DNA of 64,000 nt from Lithospermum erythrorhizon (lineage: Eukaryota; Streptophyta; Magnoliopsida; Boraginales; Boraginaceae): the NCBI GenBank assembly GCA_019722365.1, contig JADFUC010000563.1:1-64000 (forward strand), in the 5' to 3' direction. The notes beneath the pieces were generated by a model that worked only from the letters and a program-made list of their open reading frames with translations, was not told the DNA's origin and searched no databases. Shown here piece after piece: positions 33,990-46,499 of the stretch; the stretch's first letter is position 1; every line of letters begins with the position of its first letter. The translations under genes were made by a program, and so were the position numbers.

Positions 33990-34637
33990 TTCTAAAATCG
34001 GTTATTATGTCTCTTTATGCTATAATACAGCTTAGACAATAATTATATGGCGTATTATTAAACCTGAAATCCAGTCAAACTAATTCAAAAAGTCAACATC
34101 CTGAAAACATCAAAAATGCTAAATCCGAATTCTTAACTTTAGCTTCAGGCAACTAATTTAAGACCTAGAATCGTTTGTATGATATAAATCGAAATACAAA
34201 AAAAAGTCAACAACCTTCAGCCATTCGAAACTCATGAAATACTCAAAAGATTAGAGCGCTTTTTTTACCTTGAATCGAAGAGGATGATGAAACTCTCCAA
34301 GAAATTTGAGGATAGCCAAAGCTTGCGAGATGGAGGAGAAATCGAAGAAAAATCAAGGGGAGGGAGGGTTCGGTTGTAGGGGAGGGAGATGGGATTTTTT
34401 GTTTTTACTTTAAGGCCTTGTTTGGTGTGTGGGAAGGATGAAGGGAAAAATGAGTTTATGCGGTGAAAATCAGGTTATTTTAGTTTAAGCGTGTCTACTC
34501 GATTTAGCTTATCTAGAGCTATTAACTTCCAAACATCGACATTCGTAGTCAAGAAATATAAAGTGGGTCAATTTACGTTAATTAAATGAATAACTCAGCG
34601 TTTAATTTATTAATTGATGGTCGTTACCGGTTATTAC
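33990..34637 (-). mobile_element. Outermost gypsy-type LTR, 5' part
   Basis: On the minus strand it starts TGTAATAACCGG at 34637. It then shows the same order of landmarks as the other gypsy LTRs: a C/T-rich CCCTCCC...TTTCTTCG segment (34330-34390) and AAGGTAA followed by paired GTTGACTTT (34205-34215 and about 34100). It continues at 1085. The LTR is therefore split by the outer copia element. Whether this is a solo, 5' or 3' LTR cannot be told, as its other end lies outside the window. Confidence 0.55.
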
Positions 34638-34839
34638 ATAAAGTGTCGATTTGAAAGAAACGCGTGATCGCGCCATTAAAGAAACTGACACGAAAGAAGT
34701 TCTTCTGATAATAAGGACAATTAGAGCGAGATTCAAGGTGAAATTGATTTCAACAAAAACAAAAACAAAAAATAATTGAGTCATTTTTTCAACAAACTTT
34801 TCATAAATCATTCATGTAATATGTAATATATAAGAATTA

Positions 34840-35990
34840 TTAATTTATATTTTATAATAGTAATTACATAAAATTATCAAAATGTATTATCTTATAATTT
34901 AGCGAATTATTAATTTGCTTATTTATATCGCAGAATTCGAGGTCCGACCAAAAATATTATCTTAAAGAGATTATTAAATAATTAAGTATTAATTTATCGA
35001 GTTTCTATTGTAGTACAATGGTGAAAAAAATGAAAAATGAAGCGAAAAAACACGAATTATTAATTTAGCCTTTATTCGAGTTAGGACTCGCCAATATTAT
35101 CTTAGAAACTTTATTAAATAATCGAGTATTAATTAATCGGAGTTTAACGTAGTTGATAATTGTAAAACAAATTAAAATTAAAAAGGAACAAAAAAGCCTG
35201 ATGGTATATGGCCAGGTGGGTAAAAAGATGAAAAATGAATGAAAAACCACGAATTAATTTATTAGAACCACATCTCAGAAATTAAGGCCAGAATAAAATA
35301 TTATCTTAAACGGTTTATTAAATAATTGAGTTTCTCGAGTGGTTGATAATTGCAAAATAAAAATAAAAAAAAAACCAAAAGGCAACGCAATTATTAATTT
35401 AGCACCATTATTTCCAAGTGGAGACGGGCCAAAAAATAAAATATTATCTTATAGAGTTTATTAAATAATCTAGTATTAATTTATCGAGTTTATTGTAGTC
35501 GATAATTGAAAAAAGGCCCAAAAAATGGAGTGGCGTATAGTAAGTGAATAAAAAAATGAAAAATGATTGAAGAAAGGGCAATTATTAATTTATTGTCACA
35601 TAAATGAGACCATTAAAAAATATTCTTTAGAGTGTTTATTAAATAATCAGTATTAATTTATCGAGTTTACAAGTGGTGGATAATAATTAGAAACAAAAAA
35701 AAAGGCAAAAAAGAAACCATATCCCGATTTGGGACAGATAAAAATATTATTATCTTAGAAAGTTTATAAAATAATGAGTTCTGTTATAGTTGGTAATTGT
35801 AAAAAAAATTAAAATAGAGCGAAAAAAGCTCGTCGCGTATAGTAGTGCCTAAAAATATGTAAAATAAGCGAAAAAATCGTGAATTATTAATTTGCTTGTC
35901 CTATATGTCTTTATCTTAGAAATTTATTATTAAATAATGGGTAAATGTAATCGAAAAAAAAAAGGGGAAAATGACATGCACAAAGAATAA
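34840..35990. repeat. AT-rich degenerate tandem array (~150-200 bp period)
   Basis: The composite unit TTATTAAATAAT, then AGTATTAATTTATCGAGTTT, then GTTGATAATTG and an A-rich AAAATGAA tract, then ATTATTAATTTA and AATATTATCTTA, recurs about seven times. TTATTAAATAAT-type cores are near 34970, 35107, 35307, 35456, 35634, 35765 and 35925. The period varies from roughly 130 to 200 bp because the A-rich part changes in length. There is no coding potential. It could be a short satellite or an internally duplicated transposon remnant; nothing else in the window matches it. Confidence 0.7.
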
Positions 35991-35999
35991 AAAGCCAAA

Positions 36000-36959
36000 A
36001 GCCCACTCAGGTAGGCCAGCGCATGGAGCCCACGCCTAAAGCTTGGCATATGACTGCGTGACAGCTACATTGCACTCTTTATTATACAAAATGGTAGATA
36101 TGTTACTAACTAGACTCCAACCTACTGCTTCCGTATGGAGCCCAATGTAGCCAACTGTCATAAATATTGCTTGGTTTAATCCCAGATATAGAATATATAG
36201 GAATAGTTGATGGGATCACAATCGCTTGTCTGACGGACGTCGAATTCGGCGCTGCGGTCTTGTACACTGCTCGGTGTGAGTTCGTCACTGCGGCAGCAGT
36301 AATTATTCTTGAATCCCGAGTCGTGCCTCGGTGTTGCCGAGTTACACAGCTATCTTTGAAGCGGCGTGTATGCAAATTTATTCTGAGGCCGTCTGACCCA
36401 TACCGAGATAAACACTACCATTGGTGATGGAGTAGCGATGCGGGGCCTTCAAGTTGAGCGTGCCAGCGTTTTAAATGGTTGTTGGGACTTGGGAGCGCCA
36501 AGGCTACACTAAAGTCTTCCTTTGGAAGCGAAGTTGAAAAAGTCTACAATATTGAAAGCTTTTATGTGAACAGTACTTATTGTTTGTCTTGTCATTTGAT
36601 ATTAGTTATACTCAATCAATTCTGATATCTTTATCTTTACAGAATGATTTTTTAATTTCAAAATTACTTGTATTTAGCGTAGAAAATTGTAATTATATTT
36701 TGATATGCTTTTTTGCAGCTTTTGTTATTAAAATAATCAATCATAAATGATATGGTTTACAAGTGGTGTCGTTACACATTTTAATCTGACTTTTTTAATT
36801 ATTTTTATCTTTTTTACTCACATGTATAAATGGCTAGAAAAACCAATTAAAGAAAGCGGAAGGAGTATTACGCTCTACAGGTTTGGGGTATTCGGAATCG
36901 TATTAGTGGACCACATTTATAACATTTCGAAATTCAAACTACTAAAAACTATTCAAAGT
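36000..36959. other. Unrecognised segment
   Basis: Less AT-rich than its surroundings over about 36110-36480, with two overlapping antiparallel open frames (36106-36375 minus, 36167-36427 plus). Neither shows a motif I recognise. AT-rich sequence follows to about 36950. It could be the decayed 5' part of the LINE that follows, but I cannot show that. Confidence 0.3.
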
Positions 36960-39450
36960 ATTGATGCGCAAATCAGCCAAAGATTATCGCGTTTGCACTT
37001 TTTTCTGATAGGAAAATCAAAGCGGGACGGGTTCGCTCGTTGTCTTAATTTACCGCCGATGATGTTAAAAGGCATGTTCTCGGTAAGAAAAGGCAAAACC
37101 CGAGGATCGAGATGGGATGCGGTCGGCTTCTACAATTTTATTCGGACATTGTGAAGGAGGATATATGCGATATGGTACTAAAGTATTGTGAATGAGGGCG
37201 GTTCTTGTGGAAATTCAACTTGCAACGATTACAACTTTATTCTGAGGGCAATCCAGCGATGCTCGGTTTAGGCGAATTCGTTATGTAGCACTTATTTATG
37301 AGCTTCATGTAAAGGCTTTAGCGGTCCGGTTGAAGAGAAAGTCTTAGCATTATTATGCCAGACTCAAGGTACGTCTGAATGGACTCATCCGCAGACTGAC
37401 ATCCTCTTTTGCTTATAAAATTATCATTTAATTAAGTTGAAAAGGGCTGGGAAGAGCCGTGTCCGTTAAAGCTGGATATCTGTAGAGCTATGTGAGAATT
37501 GAATGGTCTTTTTAAGACTTACTCTGATGAGAGCGGTGAAATTCGAATAGTTGGATCGAGCTTTATTATGACTTAAATGGAATCGGTGTCCTATTAGCTT
37601 CTCGTTAATGGGGACAGTGGAGTTTCTTTGTGAGCGAGTCGGGGCTTAGGCGAGGAATTGCCCATTTCACCTCTTTATTATATGTACGGAAGGTCATCTC
37701 CTCACCCCAAGCGGGGGCATGTTCAAGGGAGCCTTTACGGTATCAAGTGTGACATGGGTGTGAACCCGATCTCAGCTTCTGATCGCGATGATACTATTTA
37801 CTATTTGGTAAAGGCTACAGGAGAATGGCTCGTAGTATTTTGGGCATTCTGGCAAATATGAGTTGCTTTACGATAAATTGGTTAGTACCCATAAGATTTG
37901 CGGTGCTATTGATATTTGAAATTTGGTACCGAGGAAGGCTATTTCCCAGATTCACAGAAATGTAGGAGGTTGCAGCTTCATGGGTACACACTTAGGACTC
38001 CCATCCAGTATTAGGCACCGGGAAGGAGGTTTTGAGAGGAATCAAATGCCGTATAGAGGATTGGAAGCCTAAGTTGTTGTCTAAAAGCGAGGTAAATCGA
38101 ATTTTTCATTAAATCGTTTTACGGTCCCTACCAGCACATGCTGTTGATGTTTTAAACTACCAATAAAATTTAATGTGACATCGATGCTAATGGTATTACC
38201 GGTGGGGCTCATGGCTAATAAAGAGAAATACATTGGGTGGCATATGATAAAGGGCTTTGTAGGGACAAGCGGATGGAGGGCTTTGGTTTCGGGGACAAAT
38301 GCCTTGATATAGCTCATTCAGGAAACAGCGTGGAGAATAGCATCGATCCCAGACTCTCGGATTGCACGGGTTTATAAAATTAATCTTTCCCAAAGCAATT
38401 TTTTGGAATACAACTTTGGGACTGACTACATTGGCCTGCATGGGAGAAGCCTCGCTGCCCAGAAACTTTGGAGCACGCTGAAAAGGTGCCAAATGAATTC
38501 GATAGGCAACGGGAGAACTATCGAGAGGTAATGGACACGGATGGGCTGCATGCGATTCTAATCGCTGATTACTCAGTTAAGGGTATCACGCGGCAAAGTG
38601 GTGGCCTTATTGAGCATGAGATAGGGGTATGGGAAAATTCATCATCTTACCCCTGCTTTTTAGTGTGGATCTTGGATATAATTCTTAATATTCTTTTACC
38701 AAGCACATAGAGAATGACATGTTTAGGCGGAATTACAAGTGGACTCTAAATATAGTGTGAAAATTCTTTATCGACTATACGTATCCACGTAGTACTACGA
38801 GCATGCAACCCAGCAAGTGTACCCAGTGTCATGAATTTAGCAGTATGGAAATTAAAACTTTCCAGAGAAAGTCGCACTTTTGTGGAGATGCCTTACAAAT
38901 TCATTACCTAACTTTAGACAATCTAAGGAGAAGGAAGATCTATGTTGGCTCAGCGTGGCTATCTGTCGGACTTCGAGAATCGATACTTATTGTTTATTGC
39001 GTCGTAATAGCTAGAGATGTGTGAAAAGACTTAAAACTTCGGGGAAAGAGAGGTTGTAAAGCCATAACCTTCGAGTTCTTGCTGCGGATCTTTGCGTGTG
39101 GGACTTATGGTATCAACGAGCCTTCGCTCGAGGCGATCCACATGGGTCATTTCGAGGTAAAGAGATTACCGAGTGTTTTGCTTATCGATCGTCTTACGAA
39201 TCAGTCTTAGAATTGGGTACTTGAGTAAAATAATATAAGAGTTTGAGGTTTCGGTCTCTGACTGAATGATGAAGGCGATGAAGACCATTTCATTCCAGAG
39301 GCGATGACTCTTCATTTCGGCCTTGGTTTGGGTTGGGCACAGAGAGTTTGTCTTAGTCTAGTTTTTGTGTTATGAGGCGATGCTCGTAGTGGGTTTTAGA
39401 GAATTTGCTCCTACCTCACATGGTTTGTTGTTTTGTTCTTTTGTTATTAT
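36960..39450 (+). pseudogene. L1-type LINE (non-LTR retrotransposon) remnant
   Basis: Reading across frameshifts gives successive plant L1 reverse transcriptase blocks. These are DIVKEDICDMVLKYC (about 37140-37185), ELHVKALAVRLKRK (about 37300-37340), DSQGTSEW-like (37365), SYLLVNGDSG (about 37585-37618), a RGLRRG-like box (about 37640), RDDTIYYLVKATGEW (37781-37830, the FADD active site with the first residues altered) and HLGLPSSI (about 37990). Further on, ANKEKYIGWHMIKG (about 38213) and AWRIASIPDSRIARVYK (about 38328-38378) match the L1 region C-terminal to RT. The endonuclease ORF is not recognisable. The right boundary near 39450 is a T-rich stretch after the last similarity, and no clear poly-A tail or target duplication is seen. 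The open frame 36747-37154 is a frame mixture. Confidence 0.82.
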
Positions 39451-41455
39451 TAATAAAAATTATATCATTTATTATCAAAAAATTAAAATTATCACGTTTT
39501 TCTTTATCATTGGTCAAAAAATTAACAAATTTTCACGATATTGATTGACATCAAAATTTTATTTGAATAAAATTATCAAGTTAATAATAAAAGTATGTTG
39601 AAAATATTACATATTGATGTATTTTTTCCAAATAAATATATAACACATTAAAAGTTATTTCGGTTGAAATTGAAAAAAGCTGACTTCATTAAGATGGAAA
39701 TGTGACAATCTTTTTTAGGGACAAAGGGAAGTAGTTTTTTTTTGGATCGGGAATTCAGGAAAGAATCTGGGGTAAAATATAAAAGTGCGCCAAGATAACT
39801 TAATCAAAGTAAATGCTTAAGAATGTTATTTAGAATATTTTATTTATCAGTACAAGTGTATAAAAAGATAATAAAAAAGAATTTCATTTATCTGAATTAC
39901 GTCCGTTTTGGGTTAATGAAATAATGTTAAATCTAATTTAAAGATAAACGTATATGTCTCTAAAATATCTTACTTATTACAATTAAGTGGCGGAGTTATA
40001 GAAATTACAAGCGAAACTCGACAAATAATATCTCGATCATGAATAACCCGTTTCATGGTATTCAACTAACTTTGTTTTCAATAACATCATACGCTGACTC
40101 ATAGTTTTATCCGTTAGTCGATACATTAACCAAACGGAACATAAATTTTATTCCCATCGTTGAGTTTTAAACTTCTTTTTTTAAAATAATAACATTTAAT
40201 ATTAGTTAAGTCTTAGAGTTGACATATTTATAAATATTAAGGAGAAGTGTGATGCAGTCATATGATGATTTTCAAATATTTGAGATATTTTTTATATTTA
40301 ATTTCGCGAAATCATTAAAAAAGCTGTGTAAATTTGCATTCACTTGAATTTTACTAATTAATATTTTATTTTTTGAAGGAATATTTTGATCATAAATAAC
40401 TCTTTTAAATATATTATGAAAAATTAAATGATATGTTAATTAAATATTTTAAAAAAAAAAATCAATAGTATAGAGTTTATAAGCCTTGTCAATTTGTTTT
40501 GTGGATATTTATTTATTTTGTAGTATATTTTATTTCAAGAGTATAATTTTAGTAGTAATATTACTTTAATTATTAATATGGCTTTTCTTAATACATATTC
40601 AACAAAATAAATAATTTTTATAAACTTAAATCTGATATGCGTCGTGTATAATATTTTTAATAAAACAAATTAATTTAATATAATATGAACATCGAAATTG
40701 CATTACTCAAATAATCAATCCTGAAATAGTACAACGAGGAAGGGAAAATTAGTTTCAAAAGATGAAAGATCTTGATTCAAATTTCTAAATCTCTTTCCTT
40801 TAAGCTAGCGAAGAAAAGAAAAAATTATTGCATGACGCGTGTCATGTAACATGTTAGAACCTCGATTACTTAAATTGACTAAAGAACACGTTATATTTTA
40901 GCTCCATTTCTTGATAATGAAACTTCATTTTTAGTAAAATATAGTTTAACTTTCACAGTATGATATTAGCCGTATTGATGCGTATAAGTAGGCCATTACC
41001 ATTTAAAATCTGAAACTATTATTATATGTTTTCCTGATTAATACCGCATTAAGAATACAATTAGGACTTCAATTTAATATAGATCTAGCAAAATTTTAAT
41101 TTATGTCTTTGTAGAATATTTATATTAACTATTTTATTATATTGTAAATTTACACAATTAGGTCATAAGTTTACAACTAAACCCATTCGGGTGACAGAAA
41201 TATTAAAAGACCCGCATGTATTTAAAATGAATTCATTTCGTTGACGTAACTATTTTTAAATCAAATATTCAATCTAAAACACTTATTTCGAGGTTGTAAT
41301 TTTTTCAAAAACATATAGTTAATTTTTTGTAAATTAATTTTGTAATTACTTTTCAAATTTTATGGAATATAATACTTTATTATTGATAGTTTCATATATA
41401 CTTATGAAAATAAAATATTTATTATTCACGTATTATTGATATGTTATTATTTTAA
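39451..41455. other. AT-rich spacer, no gene seen
   Basis: Two kilobases of AT-rich sequence without an open frame or recognisable motif. GGGACAAAGGGAAGTAGT at 39718-39735 resembles the terminal sequence of plant MITEs (GGGACGGAGGGAGTA type), but a matching opposite terminus was not found. Confidence 0.6.
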
Positions 41456-41690
41456 GGGCTAAAGTGTAACCATCGCTGACTTTCATCCGGAGTTGAATTC
41501 ATTAAACTTTTCATATGGCCTTTTCCGTCACTAATAAATTGATGGCAAAATTAGTCGGCGTTAAGTTTCCGCTAAACTCTAAATTTCCGTTCTTGGCGCT
41601 TGCTGTCGCGGTAGTATGTGAGGGTTAATTTAGTAAATTCAAAATCTTAAAACCAATTCTCCCAATTCAATTATACCCCCGAATCCATTA
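41456..41690 (+). repeat. MULE left terminal inverted repeat
   Basis: Pairs with 46500-46724 in reverse orientation. The best conserved block is CTAAACTCTAAATTTCCGT. The inner part has AATTCAATTATACCCCC (about 41675), matching AATTCAATTATAAATACCC on the opposite strand at about 46490. Confidence 0.8.
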
Positions 41691-42479
41691 TCATTCCTTC
41701 CCGAAACCCGTATATCCATCGAATTAACTTGACAAAAGTAGCAGAATTGTCTTTGAAATGTCTTCAGGTGTCTTAGTTAGAAAAAGTGTGAGATTGTGGA
41801 GACCTATTATGGTGATCGTAACTTTGTTGAACAAATTTTGCGGATTTTGTTATGAGGATAAATTTTGGGGATTTTGTTCAATAGGGATAAATTTTGGGGG
41901 TTTTGTTGTTGGGATTTGTCTTGATGAGGTCCATATACTTCCATTTTAATTGTTATTGCTTTTTTACATCTGATCCAATTTAGGGTTTTAGTTAAAAAGT
42001 ACTAATTTGTTTTGGTCTTGTTTTTCCGTTGCAATTTATGACGAGGAGTTCACAATTAAGCTTAAATTGTAGGGGGTACATTTTTGAGTTAAACTGCCTT
42101 GGTATGTAGGAGGTAGTACTATGGATATATATAGATTGGTTGAAGCGAGTTGTTTGGCGGTAGGGACTTGGATGAGGTTTGCTCTTGGGGGTAACTATCG
42201 AAATGGGTTCGTGCTTTGTGTATGCGTATAGAGAGCACGGGTGGGGGAGTATAATGATTGGTATTATACACAAAAAATGATGGAGTTAAAATCTTTAGAT
42301 GTGTGGTTATGGACTACACACCAAGCAATGATGTTTTGTGTATTATACACAAAAGGGATGCCTCTTAGAGTCTTTGAAACGACATAGTGTCTAGTAGGAT
42401 ATTAGTTGGTTGATATATGTAACCTGGAGAGTGACGAGGGGGTTCTTTACTAAGCAATGAGGCCTATGATACATTAGAT

Positions 42480-44950
42480 TTGCGGGAGAGGAGGTATGAG
42501 AAATGAATAGAGGAAGTTGTGATAGATGATGATGATGATCATGAGGAGTAATGTTGAAGACACGGAAGAGCATGTGATGATTTACAATTTTTTTTTAGGA
42601 AAGAAGATAAGTTTGATGTTGAGTTAGATGATGAAATCAATAAGTGGACATAAAACTTTGGAAAGCAGTCAGGAGTATCTGACTTGGCCGATTGTAAAGA
42701 GGCAATGATGCTTAAAATTTGAAGAAGAAGGAAAGGGTGAGATGAGGTATAATTTGGAAGAGCATGATGATGTACCATATGGTGGTTATGCACTTTGATA
42801 TAGATGATATAGTAGATCTGACAACTTGTATTGATAAGAAAGAAGCGTAATAGGGTCGTATTCGAGGCATGGGTAGGCTTTAAGAAGAGGAAGGAAGATG
42901 GATATGGAAAGAAGCGTGGAAGTGATGCTAAAGAGAGTTGTCTTAATTGATGCGTCGATTGTAGTTTGAAGAGTATAAGCGATTCTAATGCTAAGGAGGA
43001 GTTGTCGTACATGATAGAAAGAACATTAGGTATGTTCGTTTCAATGAGAAGATTTGTGCGATCAAAGTTCTTTCCTTGTATTACCAGCCAGAGAAATAAA
43101 TGAAAGAAGGTTGTGGCATGTCTTCGGTGTTGCGTCATGAAAGCCTTTGTGGTTAGCATCAAATGATAAGCGAATATCTTTATCTTGCAAGCTTTCTATG
43201 TGGATATCGAAAGGATAAAGAGGTTATCGCTGGCCCGGTTGAATTAGATCGAGGACTACATTAGGACATGATGTCTTGACAAAGGCATTAAACTACATGT
43301 GCTTTACTTTCTTGCTAAGGCTTTGGAGGAAAAGTTGATTTGCAAACCTTAACTAACGGTGTGCGGGTAATGTTTATGTTTTAGTTTTGTAGCTCTTTTT
43401 GCATATTAAATTGATATTTTCTAATTTCAACCTTTATAATTTCGGTTTTGTTGATGGAAATGTTTCTAAGATAAACTGAATGTTGCAAGAAGAAGCGAAA
43501 GGAAAAAAGCCTTGAAGAAAATTGATGGGGCCATTGTGGAGCAAATATAACATGAGGTAAAATTACATATTGTCGAGTTAATGAGCAATAGCTTTGGATC
43601 ACTTGTTTAGGTGAATACGAGGCAGCCCTCTTGAAATTTTTGGAACTGACATTTTTTAGAGGATTTCACGTATGTCTAAAACCACTAGTTGAAGGATTCA
43701 TGATAGGCTGCTTGAGAAAAGTCATTGGGTTGGATGGTTGTCATGCAGAAGGGAATTGGCGACAAATTAGCGATGTAGCAACGACCTTGATAATGGATAT
43801 TGACATTTCTTGGGTACATTTGTTGAAAGGAAATCTTGAGAACATGAGAATGGTTTCATGACATTAGAAGCGGGGATGTTGGTATTTACAATCGGGGAAG
43901 AGTAATAGCACCATTCGGAAAAACAAAAGGTATTAACAATATACTAGCTCTGCCTCAGGTGGTAAGTATGGATTAGAGAGTGTCTTCATTCTAACTATAT
44001 GTTGTTGAATTGCGGGGATTAGGGAGTGTAATTCATATACGGTTTCTAATATGGCACACAAAATTGTGTCCAACATATATATGTGACTTGAGGAGATAGG
44101 ACAACTGGGGACGGTATGGGAAGTGGCGGGAGTCGACTAACGAGCGATTCAAGAAAACTGAAGTCCACTAAAGGATGTAAGTGAGGCTGCTGCATCAAGC
44201 CTCAGAAGCCATGCGAGTAAGACTTCTGAGTGGTGTAAATGGCAGCACCACTTGAGATGTTTACGGTGACATGTTGTGCAGCCGATCTTAGTGAGTCCTT
44301 TAATTCCTTGCCATCTCTTGCCTACTAGGGACAAGCCCATAATAACTATACTAGATGATTAGGTCTAGATCATGGGTAGAATTAAGAATAGAAAGTTGGC
44401 TATAGTAGAAAGCACGGACGGCTTTGTGTAAAGTGAGAAAATTATTGAAAAATGTGAAGGATCGTTGGTTGTACGCCGTATAGAGAAATGGAAAAAGATG
44501 ATTTTGAGGTTAAGGGCTGTAGTGGAAATCGGTTTTAATTGATATTGGAAAAGGATAATATGTAGTTGTGGATCGTAGCGATTATGTAGGATACCGCCTG
44601 CATCTTTATACATGCATATGAAATGAAAAAACCCTTTGGATGAGGTGTTAGTGAGTGCTATAGGAAAGAAACATTTATGAGGACTTATGATCATGTCCCT
44701 TGACCTAGTCGAATGGGATCGATCTTTGGGACAAAAGGTGATGATCCATTCTGACCACCTGGCAATACCGAAGTTAGCGAGCGAGGCCAAAAAAGTAAAA
44801 CAAGGGCATCGGTGGGGAAGTAGAAAAAGGAAGAAAAGAGATGTTGAAGAGGTGGGTGGTCATTCATTGTAGTTGTTGTTGTGAAGAGGGCCATAACATC
44901 AGGGGTTGTCCTAGAAAAAAAATGGAGAAAATTTATCCGAATGCATCAAT
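42480..44950 (+). pseudogene. MULE transposase (MURA-type) remnant
   Basis: An acidic N-terminal region (DDDDHEE-like, about 42525) is followed by frameshifted sequence. A frame at 43631-43861 reads CLKPLVEGFMIGC then KVIGLDGCHAEG. GLDGC is the segment carrying the first catalytic Asp of the MULE DDE transposase (codon at 43733). Downstream, around 44560-44617, a SWIM-type zinc finger can be pieced together across a stop (CSCG, then IPP...MH). At 44868-44909 a CX2CX4HX4C knuckle reads CSCCCEEGHNIRGC, as at the end of MULE transposases. The transposase would cut and rejoin the element's ends in the nucleus. Several frameshifts make it inactive. The long minus frame 42539-43162 is antisense to it. 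Confidence 0.82.
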
Positions 44951-45029
44951 TTTTCCGTACGTAAACATTGCCATTCTTTCTAAATTGTTTGACACTATGT
45001 GTAACACTCATTTAGGGTTGGAAATGTAA

Positions 45030-46499
45030 GGTAAGTGAAAAAAAACAAGCCAACTACACATGAGAAGCTTTGCTTCAATATCGGAGGAAGCGCACGAAAA
45101 ATTTCGAAATGAAGCAGCTCCAGTAACCTGCTACGACTGGGGGCAAGCTGCTGATTGAGGAAGCTGACACCGCTGAAACCAACTCCAAGCGAACAAGCAC
45201 CTTTCGGCCTAAGAGGGGCAAGCGTAATTGAGAAGCCAGCTACACAAGCGAGGCATTTATACGCTGATAGGCTTTAAGAGTACGGCTTGTCCTTTGACGA
45301 CACAAAGTTGCGACGATCTCCCCGAGTCAGCTAATTCGCAGGCCGGTGCGAGAGCCAAAATGAGGTAGAGCTGAGGAGGCTACCAAGGAAGGATACAATC
45401 GCAATTGCAAAAAGTACAAGCAAGGGGAACAGCTGCTACATCAAATACCCGTCTGAGATGAGGATTCGGATTTGGAGATTGTTAAAAAGTTGTTGATGGA
45501 GATGCAAAGAGTGTTCTGCTAGCATTGAGTGGGTGAGCAAGCGAGCTAAAAGAGCAAAAGTGAATGACGAAACAATGACGACAAGAAAACATGGGGTACG
45601 GACTAGTTTAGGCAAGTGTTAGACAACATTTTTGGGTGTCTTGACATGAAACAAACATTACCTACTTTTGGACCAGTTTTTAAAATTTAAGGCAAATAGT
45701 AATTTAAAATTCCAAGCTTTTTAAAAATGGGCAAAATCGGATTACGGTTTGTGTGTTAGATTGATATTTTAACATCTTGATTTCTATTAACATTCACGGT
45801 GTCCCAAGCAAAATCAAACATTACAGCATAAAGAATCAACATATCATTAGGACAAAATAAGTATTTCATTAATCGCATAACGTACAACAATTAAAATTAG
45901 TCATCGATTACACAAATTTAAACATCATTGATCCGGCCCGTCGGTCGATAAGCATATTGTTTACATAATATTGTGCACAAAGTAAAAGCATATCTTAAAT
46001 CAAATAATGAGGCTTTGAGGCATTTACACAAACATGGTATCGCGAGCTATAATCTTTTTCTTAATGCTTAAGCTGAATTGACCGTCTCTGACCATCTTTT
46101 CTTTTGACACTTACATTACCCCCAAATTCCTCACTCCATGGCTTCCCGAAATGCGCTCCAAACATAACAATCTACCATTCGAAGCTTCTTTTGCGGCTTT
46201 GAGATAAGGAATATAATCGTCTCATTCATCCATCCATGACACTCCTATAAAAATCATAATAAAAATGTTAGTATATCGCATATGTTATGAGAGTATAATG
46301 TCAAAATAATGCCTACGGAGTTCCGTTGGGCGAGCCTAGAAAATCCAGAGCTAAGTTCTCAGCGATCCGTGATGTGTACTTCTGGCTGTAATAGCGTACT
46401 TACAGAAAACCACCGTGCATCTATGCCAGTCAAATGCTTTTAATCGGCTTGATTGGTGATAATTGATTTAGAATTAGGGTTTGGTTAGGGTATTTATAA
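45030..46499. other. MULE 3' interior, no gene recognised
   Basis: Lies between the transposase and the right TIR. No open frame above 60 codons and no recognisable motif. A captured host fragment, as in Pack-MULEs, is possible around 46080-46260, but I cannot identify one. Confidence 0.4.

Noticed and set aside
34411..34460. GGCCTTGTTTGGT, which resembles the terminus of a plant DNA-transposon MITE
   Set aside because: No matching inverted terminus or target duplication was found within several hundred bases.
36747..37154. 135-codon plus frame with a hydrophobic N-terminus
   Set aside because: The L1 blocks at its 3' end are in other frames, and the N-terminal part matches nothing recognisable. 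It is a chance frame over a decayed LINE.
37440..37560. Sequence with an rRNA-like look (AAGGGCTGGGAAGAGCCGTG)
   Set aside because: It does not continue into conserved rRNA sequence, and flanking reads fit the L1 reverse transcriptase.
42539..43162. 207-codon minus frame, one of the longest in the window
   Set aside because: It lies antisense to the MULE transposase, is rich in Ser/His/Leu from purine-rich sense sequence, and shows no domain.
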